DNA of 64,000 nt from NCBI GenBank assembly GCA_902567855.1, contig CACFOQ010000003.1, forward strand, positions 1 to 64,000, given 5' to 3'. The stretch's first letter is position 1. The number at the start of each line of letters is the position of its first letter. Shown piece by piece: positions 18,827-27,095 of this stretch. Below the pieces are notes generated by a model, which was not told the origin of the DNA, did not search any database, and was given only the letters and a program-made list of their open reading frames with translations. Position numbers and translations under genes: made by a program. This stretch comes from an uncultured Alphaproteobacteria bacterium (GTDB taxonomy: Bacteria; Pseudomonadota; Alphaproteobacteria; HIMB59; GCA-002718135).

Positions 18827-20147
18827 ACTTTCCTATACAAAAATCAGAGAATATTATATCCAAAATATCCTCAATATCAACATTTCCAAATAAATTTCCT
18901 AATTCTTTTATAGAAATTCTAATATCTTCTGCAATCAGATCTATATTTTTGTCATTTTTTGCATTTTTTAGTTGCATATTTACCTTTTTAATACACCTTA
19001 AATGTCTTTCACGTGAAATATAGCCTTCTTCTTTCAAGGTTTTCGGAGAAATTTTTTTGTTTATAATTTTTAAAAGTCTATCAACGCCAAAGCCAGTTTT
19101 TGAAGATATATTGTAAAAATTACCATTAATAAATTTTGATTTTCTTAAATCTTGTTTTGACTTTACAAAAATAGTATTTTTAAAATTTTTGAATAATACA
19201 ATATCTGATTTTTTTTCAACAAATACTAAGTTTAGATCAGCTTCTTCTGCCGCTTTAAATGCCAGCTCAATTCCAATTTTTTCTACTTCATTTAATTTGC
19301 TTAATTTTTTATGCACAGATCGTATGCCAGCTGTATCAATAAATCTTATTGGTAGTCCATTTATATCAAGAAAAGATTCAAGAAGATCTCTTGTAGTTCC
19401 TGGGATGTTTGTTACAATAGAAATATCTTTGCCAGAAATATAGTTTATAAAACTTGATTTACCTGTGTTTGGTTTGCCTAAAATAACAACAATAAAACCA
19501 TTTCTTATTGACTTTCCAATGTTGGCAGTAGAAATAAGAGAGTTTGTTTCTTTAATATTGTTCTCTATTTGTTCTTGAATTTCTTTATATAAATTTTCTG
19601 GAAGCTCTTCGTCAGCAAAATCTATTACTGCCTCTATATTCGCTAAAGTTTTTTTTAAATTATTAAAAATTTTTTTTGATTTGGCAAAAAAAAATCCAGA
19701 CAGATGGCTAATCGCTTGCTTTCTTTGCATTTCTGTTTCAGAATTTACTATATCAGCAATTGCTTCGACTTGAGTCAATTCAAGCTTATTGTTTTCAAAT
19801 GCCCGTCTGGTAAATTCACCTGGTTTTGCCAACCTTAACATGGACCTCTTTTTTAGTTCTTCAAATAATTTTTTTACCACGGCATTTCCTCCATGGGTTG
19901 ATATTTCTACCATATCTTCACCAGTATAGCTTTTTGGCTTTTTATAAATTGTTGTTATAGTTTGATCAATTAACTCACCAGAACCAGAGAAGATTTTGGT
20001 TAGTTTTGCTTCTCTTTGTTTCTGGATTTTTGAAGCTGATAAAGAGTTTATTATTTTAATACTACTTGGGCCAGATATTCTTATAATGTTAATTGCTGCC
20101 TTTCCAGGACCTGAAGCTAAAGCAAAAATTGTATCTTTTTTTTTCAT
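18825..20147 (-). CDS. mnmE: tRNA modification GTPase MnmE
   Basis: MnmE is the GTPase partner of MnmG in wobble-uridine modification. It has the N-terminal tetrahydrofolate-binding domain (DTIFALASGPGKAAINIIRISG), helical domain, inserted G domain with GKPNTGKSSFIN, GTTRDL and DTAGIR, and the C-terminal CIGK tetrapeptide whose Cys is required in the family. The length of 440 aa is normal. A parS-like site is embedded in its coding sequence near the 3' end. Confidence 0.97.
   Translation of the reverse strand: MKKKDTIFALASGPGKAAINIIRISGPSSIKIINSLSASKIQKQREAKLTKIFSGSGELIDQTITTIYKKPKSYTGEDMVEISTHGGNAVVKKLFEELKKRSMLRLAKPGEFTRRAFENNKLELTQVEAIADIVNSETEMQRKQAISHLSGFFFAKSKKIFNNLKKTLANIEAVIDFADEELPENLYKEIQEQIENNIKETNSLISTANIGKSIRNGFIVVILGKPNTGKSSFINYISGKDISIVTNIPGTTRDLLESFLDINGLPIRFIDTAGIRSVHKKLSKLNEVEKIGIELAFKAAEEADLNLVFVEKKSDIVLFKNFKNTIFVKSKQDLRKSKFINGNFYNISSKTGFGVDRLLKIINKKISPKTLKEEGYISRERHLRCIKKVNMQLKNAKNDKNIDLIAEDIRISIKELGNLFGNVDIEDILDIIFSDFCIGK
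19005..19020. promoter_or_regulatory. parS-like site 2 (inside mnmE)
   Basis: TCTTTCACGTGAAATA again carries TTTCACGTGAAA and differs from the parS consensus at two outer positions. It lies ~190 bases from site 1. Two matches to a 12-bp palindrome in an AT-rich 64-kb window are unlikely by chance. Both lie 3.5-4 kb from the proposed origin. Confidence 0.82.
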
Positions 20148-20223
20148 TTAAGGTGAAGTGAAATAAACCTTAATTTAATACAAGTCTATAATTTATAAAA
20201 TTTGATATATGATTTTTATGTTT

Positions 20224-21060
20224 TTAATTTAGATAGCCAAATTTTTTCATTGTTTCAGCAAAGCTTTTTTCTATATCTTGGGCATGTTCGATAGATAAGT
20301 CTTTTTTCCATTGGTTTTTTTTACCAACATTAAAAAACTTTGTTCCATATATAGATTCTTCAAACCCCAATTCTGTTTCCATTTTCTTTAAATTGGTAAA
20401 ATTTGTGCTTTTCGTAACATTTATAATTTTTTGATCTGTAAAAACACCCTCTACTCCAACACTTTTTAAAAACATGATAAGCTGCATTATTGTCTGCATC
20501 GGTTTGTCAATCATGTCTTCATATTTAAGAACAATTTTTGGATAATTGGGAATTAACCATGAACTTACGTGATAATCCCAACGTGACCAATGTGTAAAAT
20601 ACTGGTTTTCTTTATTTTTTACAGTAAATTTTTCATCTTTTATAATTTTAACCACATCATCAATTTTTAAACCTGAAAATTTAGAATATGACAAAACAAC
20701 GTCTCTTGGGTCTCTAACGATATAAATTGCACACTTTGTTGTTTCTTGATTTGTATAGTCATAGCCATCTATTTTAATGTTTGCAGCATGGGTTTTAAAA
20801 AATTTTAGGGTATTTTTTTTATTAAATATTTTTTGAGCCTTAATTCTAAGCTTTGCTAAAGTTGTAAGATCATATGTTGATATTTTTTTTTCTTTAGTGA
20901 CTTCATCAAAATAAAAAGGTCTATCAAAAGTGTTTATTTTCTTTAGTGTGTTAAAATTAAAATTACCGTCATCTGTATAAAACAAACTACACAAAACTGA
21001 TCTGACCCAAGTATTCCCACTTTTTGGATACGAAGCAATCCAGATAATGTTTTTATCCAT
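20224..21060 (-). CDS. PAPS-dependent sulfotransferase domain protein
   Basis: This is a sulfotransfer family enzyme that would move sulfate from PAPS to an alcohol or sugar. The 5'-phosphosulfate loop is ASYPKSGNTWVRSVL at residues ~9-23, and the 3'-phosphate motif is YIVRDPRDVVLSYSKF near 112-127; IVLKYEDMI and the closing HAQDIEKSFAETMKKFGY also fit. The length of 278 aa is normal for cytosolic types and no signal peptide or membrane segment is seen. The acceptor is unknown. It is inserted between mnmE and rho, not a usual member of this cluster, which suggests acquisition. Confidence 0.87.
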   Translation of the reverse strand: MDKNIIWIASYPKSGNTWVRSVLCSLFYTDDGNFNFNTLKKINTFDRPFYFDEVTKEKKISTYDLTTLAKLRIKAQKIFNKKNTLKFFKTHAANIKIDGYDYTNQETTKCAIYIVRDPRDVVLSYSKFSGLKIDDVVKIIKDEKFTVKNKENQYFTHWSRWDYHVSSWLIPNYPKIVLKYEDMIDKPMQTIMQLIMFLKSVGVEGVFTDQKIINVTKSTNFTNLKKMETELGFEESIYGTKFFNVGKKNQWKKDLSIEHAQDIEKSFAETMKKFGYLN

Positions 21061-21103
21061 CTGGTTCTATTAATAGTAAAGTATAGTTAAAAAAAGAATA
21101 ATT

Positions 21104-22369
21104 TTAAGATTGGTTTTTGGTGCCCATGCTTTGAAAGAAATCATTATTTGTTTTAGAATCTTTCATTTTGTCTAAAAGAAACTCCATAGCCTCAGTTGTT
21201 CCCATTGGAGCTAAGATTTTTCTAAGAATAAAGGTTTTTCCAAGCTCATCTTTGTCTAAAAGTAGCTCTTCTTTTCTTGTAGCAGATTTTCCAATATCAA
21301 ATGCAGGGTATGTTCTTTTTTGACTTAATTTTCTATCAAGTACAATTTCACTGTTGCCTGTACCTTTGAATTCTTCGAAAATAACCTCATCCATTCTACT
21401 ACCAGTTTCAATAAGGGCGGTAGCAATAATAGTTAATGATCCTCCTTTTTCTACATTTCTAGCAGCACCAAAAAATCTTTTTGGTCTTTGAAGTGCATTA
21501 GCATCAACACCGCCTGTTAATACTTTACCGCTTGATGGAACAACAGTATTATAAGCTCTTCCCAACCTTGTTATAGAATCTAATAAAATTACAACATCCT
21601 TTTTATATTCAACCAAACGTTTTGCTTTTTCTATAACCATTTCAGCAACCTGAACATGTCTGGATGCAGGCTCATCAAAAGTAGAACTAATTACTTCTCC
21701 ATTTACTGATCTTGCCATATCAGTTACTTCCTCTGGTCGTTCATCTATTAAAAGAACCATAAGCCTTGTTTCAGGATTGTTTTTAGTAATTGCATTAGCA
21801 ATTTTCTGCATTATAATTGTTTTTCCTGTAAATGGTTGAGCAACAATCAATTGTCTTTGTCCTTTACCCAATGGTGCAATAATATCTATAATTCTTTCTG
21901 TTAAATCTGGCATTGGTTTTTCTTGTTCAAGTTTAAACCTAGATTCAGGATATAAAGGAGTTAGATCTTCAAAATTAATTCTGTTTCTTACTTGATTTGG
22001 ATCCTGATCATTAATTGAAATAATTTTAATGAGCGCAAAATAACGCTCTCCATGCTTGGGAGCTCTTATTTCCCCCTCAATACTATCACCGGTTCTAAGA
22101 CTAAACTTTTTTATTTGACTTGGACTAACATAAATATCGTCAGGTCCAGGTAAATAATTTGATTCTGGAGACCTTAAAAAACCAAAGCCATCTTGCATAA
22201 TTTCTATTGCTCCTATTCCAGTTATAGTTTCACCATCAATTGCTATTTTTTTTAAAATAGCAAACATCAAATCTTGTTTTCTTAATGAAGATGGATTTTC
22301 AATACCAAGTTCATCAGCTTGTTTTAATAAGTCTTCTGGCTTTTTTATTTTTAAATCTTGTAAATTCAT
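21104..22369 (-). CDS. rho: Transcription termination factor Rho
   Basis: Rho is the hexameric RNA-dependent helicase that ends transcription. It has the N-terminal helical domain ([28 protein letters not shown]), the cold-shock RNA domain ([23 protein letters not shown]), the motor core [27 protein letters not shown], and the Q/R-loop [18 protein letters not shown]. The length is 421 aa. The P-loop reads VAQPFTGKT rather than the usual APPK/R-x-GKT, so the Lys/Arg before the GKT is a Phe. It lies next to the proposed origin and points away from it. Confidence 0.97.
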   Translation of the reverse strand: MNLQDLKIKKPEDLLKQADELGIENPSSLRKQDLMFAILKKIAIDGETITGIGAIEIMQDGFGFLRSPESNYLPGPDDIYVSPSQIKKFSLRTGDSIEGEIRAPKHGERYFALIKIISINDQDPNQVRNRINFEDLTPLYPESRFKLEQEKPMPDLTERIIDIIAPLGKGQRQLIVAQPFTGKTIIMQKIANAITKNNPETRLMVLLIDERPEEVTDMARSVNGEVISSTFDEPASRHVQVAEMVIEKAKRLVEYKKDVVILLDSITRLGRAYNTVVPSSGKVLTGGVDANALQRPKRFFGAARNVEKGGSLTIIATALIETGSRMDEVIFEEFKGTGNSEIVLDRKLSQKRTYPAFDIGKSATRKEELLLDKDELGKTFILRKILAPMGTTEAMEFLLDKMKDSKTNNDFFQSMGTKNQS

Positions 22370-22781
22370 AATATTTTTAGTGGGGATTGTTTAGATAAGA
22401 AAAATTATTAATATTTAAAAAAAACTATAAAGTCAAAATAATATTATAATATATTTAAATATGTTGTTTTAGTTGGCAGTATTAAAAAGAATAATAATTT
22501 TTTTTGCTTATATTTTGAGGAAAATTATACAATATTAATAAATTAACCAATAGGGTATGAAAAACCTTAAAAAAAAAGATAAATAGCTGTTTTTATTAAG
22601 TTTTAGCTCATTTCATATGTTTATAACATGTTTGTCGAAAAATGATAAATAAACAAATTAACAGGTATTAATAATTTTAGACTTATAAAAAAAATTATAA
22701 AAAAAGATGTATATAAAAATGATAAAAATTTTAAAAAAAAAAAAAAAAATAATACCGTGAATAAAACACCCAGTTATTAAC
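22370..22781. other. Probable replication origin region (oriC)
   Basis: This 412-base gap has no gene and separates rho-mnmE-mnmG-rsmG-parAB (minus) from maf-aroE-coaE-dnaQ (plus). In many alphaproteobacteria oriC lies in exactly this neighbourhood, usually beside hemE, which is absent here. The gap is extremely AT-rich and ends in a run of 17 A (22733-22749). Weak DnaA-box-like 9-mers are TGTTTATAA (about 22619-22627) and TTATTAACA (about 22772-22780), each 7 of 9 to the consensus or its complement; no perfect box was found. Nearby parS sites support the call. Position is good evidence; the motif evidence is thin. Confidence 0.62.
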
Positions 22782-23390
22782 ATGATTTTTAACAATAAAT
22801 TTGTATTAGCCAGTACTAGCAAATCAAGATATATTATATTAAAAAATACCGGCCTCTCTTTTTCTAGACATGCTCCACTTTGTGATGAAAATAAACTTAA
22901 AAAAGAATTGTTAATAAAAAAAACTACACCAAAAAAAATTTCCTTAGAGCTAGCAAGGTTAAAAGCTTTTAGTATAAGTAAAAAAATAAAAAATAAAACA
23001 ATAGTAGGCTCTGATACCGTAATATTTATAAATAAAAAAATTTTAAATAAAGCCAAAAATCTTAGAGAAGCCAAAAACAAAATAAAACTAATGGCTGGGA
23101 AAAAACACTCTATATATTCGAGTGCGTCTGTTTTTTACAACAAAAAAGAAATTTGGAACAAAACCCAAAAAACAACCGTTAAAATAAGAAAGTTAACAGA
23201 TAAAGAAATAAATATATATTTATCAAATGCAGGCACGCAAATACTAAGCTCTGTTGGTTGTTATCAGATAGAAGTGGGGGGAGCAAATATTATTGAGAGC
23301 ATACAAGGTGACTATTTTAATGTAATGGGTTTCCCACTTTTTCCTTTTTTAAATTTTTTAAAAAAGCTTAATATAAAAAAACTAAAATGA
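22782..23390 (+). CDS. maf: Maf-family nucleotide pyrophosphatase
   Basis: Maf/YhdE proteins hydrolyse non-canonical or modified nucleoside triphosphates. The N-terminal ASTSKSRYIILKNTGLSF and the TIVGSDTVIFINKKILNKA segment contain the conserved Ser/Arg and Asp residues, and IQGDYFNVMGFPLFPFLNFL closes the fold. The length of 202 aa is standard. It is the first plus-strand gene right of the proposed origin and overlaps aroE by four bases (ATGA). Confidence 0.93.
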   Translation: MIFNNKFVLASTSKSRYIILKNTGLSFSRHAPLCDENKLKKELLIKKTTPKKISLELARLKAFSISKKIKNKTIVGSDTVIFINKKILNKAKNLREAKNKIKLMAGKKHSIYSSASVFYNKKEIWNKTQKTTVKIRKLTDKEINIYLSNAGTQILSSVGCYQIEVGGANIIESIQGDYFNVMGFPLFPFLNFLKKLNIKKLK

Positions 23391-24211
23391 AAAAAGCATA
23401 TGTTATTGGAAAAAATGCAAGCAAAAGCTTGTCACCAACAATATTTAATTATTGGTTCAAAAAATACAACATTGAAGGAGAGTATGGATTTAAAGAGATC
23501 GATGAAAGTAATTTTAACAATGTTGTCTCCACCACACTAAAAGAGAAAGATCTTTGCGGGCTTAATATTACAATTCCTTTTAAAGAAAAAATTATTGAAC
23601 ATTTACATTCTATTGATAAAAATGCGGAACAAATAGGCGCTGTTAATTGTGTTAGCAAAACAGAAGAAGGGTTTGAGGGCACCAACACAGATTGGATAGG
23701 TTTTGAAGAATCAATTAAGTGGCAAGAAAAAAACGGAATTAGCAAAATAAATAAAAAAGAAATCGCGCTTGTGATTGGATACGGTGGTGCAGCTAAGGCG
23801 ATTATTTACTCATTAATAAAAACAGGATTTAAAAAAATTAGGGTTTTCAATAGAGATTTTGCAAAAATTGAAAATTTAAAAAAAATAACCCCCCATAAAC
23901 TTGAGGAGTTTGAAAATTATTTTAAAGAAGCCGATCTTGCAATAAACACCATACCTATAAACTTTAGCAAGGACCTTAAGCTAAATATACCAACAACTAT
24001 AGCTGATGACAATCAATCAACCCCACATGGTTTTGATGCATGCTACAACCAACAAACATTTTTTCTAAATCATATTAATTATAGAAAGCAGTTTTATGGT
24101 TATCATATGCTAATCCACCAAGCTGCCCCATGTTTTCATAGGTGGTTTGGTATAAGGCCTGAGATTGATGCTAAATTGGTGAGCCTTCTTGAAGAACTAA
24201 TAAAAACATGA
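23387..24211 (+). CDS. aroE: Shikimate dehydrogenase
   Basis: AroE reduces 3-dehydroshikimate to shikimate with NADPH in aromatic amino acid synthesis. The substrate domain has SKSLSPTIFNYWF and the catalytic-Lys region LNITIPFKEKI; AVNCV and TDWIGFE follow; the NADP fold is GYGGAAKAIIYSL. The C-terminal MLIHQAAPCFHRWFG is family-typical. Length 274 aa. It overlaps maf and coaE by four bases each, indicating translational coupling. Confidence 0.95.
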   Translation: MKKAYVIGKNASKSLSPTIFNYWFKKYNIEGEYGFKEIDESNFNNVVSTTLKEKDLCGLNITIPFKEKIIEHLHSIDKNAEQIGAVNCVSKTEEGFEGTNTDWIGFEESIKWQEKNGISKINKKEIALVIGYGGAAKAIIYSLIKTGFKKIRVFNRDFAKIENLKKITPHKLEEFENYFKEADLAINTIPINFSKDLKLNIPTTIADDNQSTPHGFDACYNQQTFFLNHINYRKQFYGYHMLIHQAAPCFHRWFGIRPEIDAKLVSLLEELIKT

Positions 24212-24813
24212 CAATATTTGTAGGAATAACAGGGAGTATAGCAACAGGAAAAAGCACAATAGTAAAGTTTTTGCAAAAAAAAGGATATAAGGTTCATGAT
24301 TCTGATTTAATTGTTAACAAAATATATTCTCAACCAAATAAAAAGCTTTTTAGTACTTTAAAAAACATAGGATTAACTAATTCTATTAAAAACAAAAAAA
24401 TTGATAAAAAAGTTATCAGAGATGAAATATTTTCTGATAAAGCAAAGAAAAGGGAATTAGAAAAATTTATTCATAAAGAAGTAAGAATATCACGAAATCT
24501 TTTTATAAAAAAAAACAAAAAACAAAAAAACAAAATTATATTTTTTGATATACCACTTCTTTTTGAAGCAAAGTTAACTCATGTTTGTGATTATATAATA
24601 TTGCTTTATGCACCTAAAAAAATAAAAATTGAAAGAGCCCTAAAAAGAAAAAACATTAATAAGGAAGATATTATTAGAATATTAAAGAGTCAAATTGATG
24701 ATAAAATTAAAAAAAAGAAGTCAGATTACGTTATCAACACATCGAAACAAAAAAAACATTCTTTTAAAATGATTTTAGAAGTTATTAGTAATATATTGAA
24801 GCAAAATGCGTGA
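24208..24813 (+). CDS. coaE: Dephospho-CoA kinase
   Basis: CoaE phosphorylates dephospho-CoA in the last step of coenzyme A synthesis. The P-loop GITGSIATGKSTIVKFL is at residues ~5-21, followed by HDSDLIVNKIYSQ, FDIPLLFEAKL (acidic base region) and the lid IERALKRKNINKED. The length of 201 aa is normal. It sits between aroE and dnaQ with short overlaps, the standard alphaproteobacterial order. Confidence 0.95.
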   Translation: MTIFVGITGSIATGKSTIVKFLQKKGYKVHDSDLIVNKIYSQPNKKLFSTLKNIGLTNSIKNKKIDKKVIRDEIFSDKAKKRELEKFIHKEVRISRNLFIKKNKKQKNKIIFFDIPLLFEAKLTHVCDYIILLYAPKKIKIERALKRKNINKEDIIRILKSQIDDKIKKKKSDYVINTSKQKKHSFKMILEVISNILKQNA

Positions 24814-25495
24814 AATAGTTTTAGACACTGAAACGACAGGATTAAACTTTGACCAAGGAGATCGAATAATTGAAGTTGGGTGTGTTGAGTTATATAACCA
24901 TATTCCAACAGGAAAGACTCTTCAATTTTTTTGTAATGTACAAAAAAAAATCAGTGAAGAAGCATCAAAGATTCATGGAATTACAAATGATTTTTTAAGC
25001 TCCCACCAAACATTTAAAGAAAATGCTAACAACCTAATTAATTTTCTTAAAAATGATACACTTGTTATTCACAATGCTTCTTTTGATATAGGTTTTATAA
25101 ACAATGAATTAAAAATAATTGGCCTACCAGAACTCAAAAACAAAATCATAGACACCGTTTTTTTAGCAAGAAAAAAACTAAACACAAGAATTGCAAATTT
25201 AGATTATCTTTGTAGAAGGTTTGAAATTGATTTAAGTGAGAGAAAGTTACATGGGGCACTTTTAGACTCTCACCTTTTGGCTGAGGTATATCTGGAATTA
25301 AATGGAGGAAAGCAAATTTCTATGGAGCTTTATGACACTGACAAAAAAACAGGAAACAAAGAAACAAACAAGACCAAAAAAAGTCATAAATTCATCAAAA
25401 TTCAATTAAATCAAGAAGAGTTGTTGCGGCATAAGTTAAATTTAAAACAAATAAAGAACCCACTTTGGGAAAAATTTACTACAAAAAACAACTAA
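24806..25495 (+). CDS. dnaQ: DNA polymerase III epsilon subunit
   Basis: DnaQ is the 3'-5' proofreading exonuclease of the replicase. DEDDh motifs are visible: VLDTETTGLNFDQGDRIIEVG (DxE, about 6-8), HNASFDIGFINNEL (Exo II) and HGALLDSHLLAEVYLEL (HxxxxD, Exo III). The C-terminal tail would bind the alpha subunit. Length is 229 aa. The ATG lies inside coaE (8-base overlap). SecB, which commonly follows dnaQ in this cluster, is absent. Confidence 0.95.
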   Translation: MREIVLDTETTGLNFDQGDRIIEVGCVELYNHIPTGKTLQFFCNVQKKISEEASKIHGITNDFLSSHQTFKENANNLINFLKNDTLVIHNASFDIGFINNELKIIGLPELKNKIIDTVFLARKKLNTRIANLDYLCRRFEIDLSERKLHGALLDSHLLAEVYLELNGGKQISMELYDTDKKTGNKETNKTKKSHKFIKIQLNQEELLRHKLNLKQIKNPLWEKFTTKNN

Positions 25496-25513
25496 ATTAA
25501 CTATATATATTTT

Positions 25514-26092
25514 ATGGTTTATGAAGGCTTTCAATTTTTTGATATAATTGTATTTGCTGGCATTGCAGCTTTTTTAATTTATAGACTAAGAAATGTTCTT
25601 GGGAAAAGAAGTGGTTTTGAAAAAAAAATAGGCAAACCTCAACCAAGAGAAAAAGAAATTAATTCCACAAAAAATATTCCTCAACTTAAAGAAAATGAAA
25701 CCAAGCTATCTAAAGCATATGAAGTTTTAACTGATTTCGATCATAAAAAATTTCTAGAAGGAGCAAAGTTTGCTTTTGAAACAATAATTAATGCCTTTAA
25801 CAATAGTGATAAAAAAACTTTAAAAAATTTATTAACAAAAGATGTTTTTTTAATTTTTGAAAACGCAATAGAGGAGAAAAAAAACAACCCAAATTATCAA
25901 TTCTATTCAATCGTAGTAGACGAGGTAACTAATGTGTCAGTAATTGATAGTTTAATAAATATAACAATAAAAATTACAAGTGAGCAATTTAAAGACAACG
26001 ACGAATCAACTATATCAAAAAAACAAGACACTTGGACCTTTCAAAAAAAAATAAACAGCAATTCACCAATCTGGTTATTATCATCAACTTAA
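25514..26092 (+). CDS. Tim44-like domain protein
   Basis: This is a membrane-anchored protein with one N-terminal hydrophobic segment (FFDIIVFAGIAAFLIYRL, ~8-25), a charged linker and a C-terminal Tim44-like domain (~70-192; FLEGAKFAFETIINAFNNSDKKTLKNLLTKDVF.IFENAI is the signature). Bacterial members lie at this position near dnaQ and are thought to assist the cell envelope or membrane proteins; the exact role is unsettled. It follows dnaQ by 18 bases and precedes a lysozyme-like gene. Confidence 0.9.
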   Translation: MVYEGFQFFDIIVFAGIAAFLIYRLRNVLGKRSGFEKKIGKPQPREKEINSTKNIPQLKENETKLSKAYEVLTDFDHKKFLEGAKFAFETIINAFNNSDKKTLKNLLTKDVFLIFENAIEEKKNNPNYQFYSIVVDEVTNVSVIDSLINITIKITSEQFKDNDESTISKKQDTWTFQKKINSNSPIWLLSST

Positions 26093-26098
26093 ATCATT

Positions 26099-26548
26099 TT
26101 GGAAAAATTTTTATCACTTAAAAAAAAAATAAAAAAAAATGAAGGCTTTAGAAATGAGGCCTACTTAGATTCTCTTGGTTATCCAACTATTGGTTACGGA
26201 CACCTGATAACCAAAAAAGAAAAGAAAATGTTCCAAGCTAAATTTTCAAAAAAATTTCTTTCAAGATTGTTTGATAAAGACTTTAAGAAAGCTTTAACAG
26301 CCTATAAAAAAAATTTTAACCACAGAAAACACTCAAAAGATACCAAAGAAGTTTTAATTGAGATGATTTTTCAACTTGGAATAAAAAAACAAAAAAAATT
26401 TGTGAAAATGAACAGCCATATACAAAACAATGATATGTTTTTAGCAGCTCTAGAAATGAAGAACAGCTTATGGTACAAACAAACACCAAAAAGAGTAGAT
26501 GGATTAATAAAACTTCTTTTAAAAAAAGAATATGAGAAAAAAAGATAA
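26099..26548 (+). CDS. GH24 lysozyme-like muramidase
   Basis: This is a 149-aa T4-lysozyme-type glycoside hydrolase expected to cut peptidoglycan. The triad is visible: Glu in KKNEGFRNEAYLD, Asp or near-equivalent in YLDSLGYPTIGYGH, and Thr in the same TIGYGH segment; AALEMKNSLWYKQTPKRVDGLIKLL matches the C-terminal helices. No signal peptide is evident, as in phage endolysins. The best start is TTG 26099, six bases past the Tim44 gene. MltA, a lytic transglycosylase, normally sits between the Tim44 and Smr genes, so this may be a functional stand-in acquired from a phage. Confidence 0.82.
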   Translation: MEKFLSLKKKIKKNEGFRNEAYLDSLGYPTIGYGHLITKKEKKMFQAKFSKKFLSRLFDKDFKKALTAYKKNFNHRKHSKDTKEVLIEMIFQLGIKKQKKFVKMNSHIQNNDMFLAALEMKNSLWYKQTPKRVDGLIKLLLKKEYEKKR

Positions 26549-27095
26549 AGAAGCCTTTTTAAGATCAATAACAGGAACAAAACCTATTCAAAAGAAAGAT
26601 AGTATAAAAAAAAGTATTTTAAAAAATGAAACCCCAAATACAGAAAACATAAAAACAAAAAAAATTATTATAAAAAACTTAGTTAAATCAAATGTTACAA
26701 CCACAGGAACAAATAAAAACAATAAAAACAAAATAGAAATTACTAAAATAAATAAAAAACTAAAAAAAGGAAAAATACCCCCTGACCAAAAAATTGATTT
26801 TCATGGACTATCTTTAATTGAAGCTGAGGAACTACTATGTAATACAGTGACAAATTGTTATAATATAAATAAACGATGCATACTATTTGTAACTGGAAAA
26901 GGTGTTAACAAAAAAGAGACTAACTATAGAACTGAAACAAAGCTTTATTATGGAAAAATAAGGAATGCATTTGATTCTTGGATAAGAAAGCCAGAAATTG
27001 AAAAATACATACTTAGTGTAGAGCAAGCCAGCATGGAATATGGGGCGGACGGCGCATTTTTTGTTTATTTAAGAAAAAAACCTAGGGCTTCTTAA
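26532..27095 (+). CDS. Smr-domain protein
   Basis: This protein has a low-complexity Lys/Asn-rich N-terminus (~1-85) and a C-terminal Smr domain (~90-187) with DFHGLSLIEAEELL and LFVTGKGVN, plus the closing GADGAFFVYLRK. Smr domains are nicking endonucleases or nucleic-acid binders in other proteins. The domain and location match the alphaproteobacterial Smr gene of the origin cluster. It overlaps the lysozyme gene by 17 bases and the DUF3108 gene (opposite strand) by 14. Confidence 0.9.
   Translation: MRKKDKEAFLRSITGTKPIQKKDSIKKSILKNETPNTENIKTKKIIIKNLVKSNVTTTGTNKNNKNKIEITKINKKLKKGKIPPDQKIDFHGLSLIEAEELLCNTVTNCYNINKRCILFVTGKGVNKKETNYRTETKLYYGKIRNAFDSWIRKPEIEKYILSVEQASMEYGADGAFFVYLRKKPRAS

Noticed and set aside
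22733-22749. 17-A run as a separate regulatory element
   Set aside because: Homopolymer of this length is plausible in such an AT-rich gap and prone to sequencing length error; treated as part of the origin candidate.
22658-23080. ORF on minus strand across the origin gap and maf
   Set aside because: Phe/Ile-rich shadow translation of poly-A/T sequence opposite maf; no protein family character.
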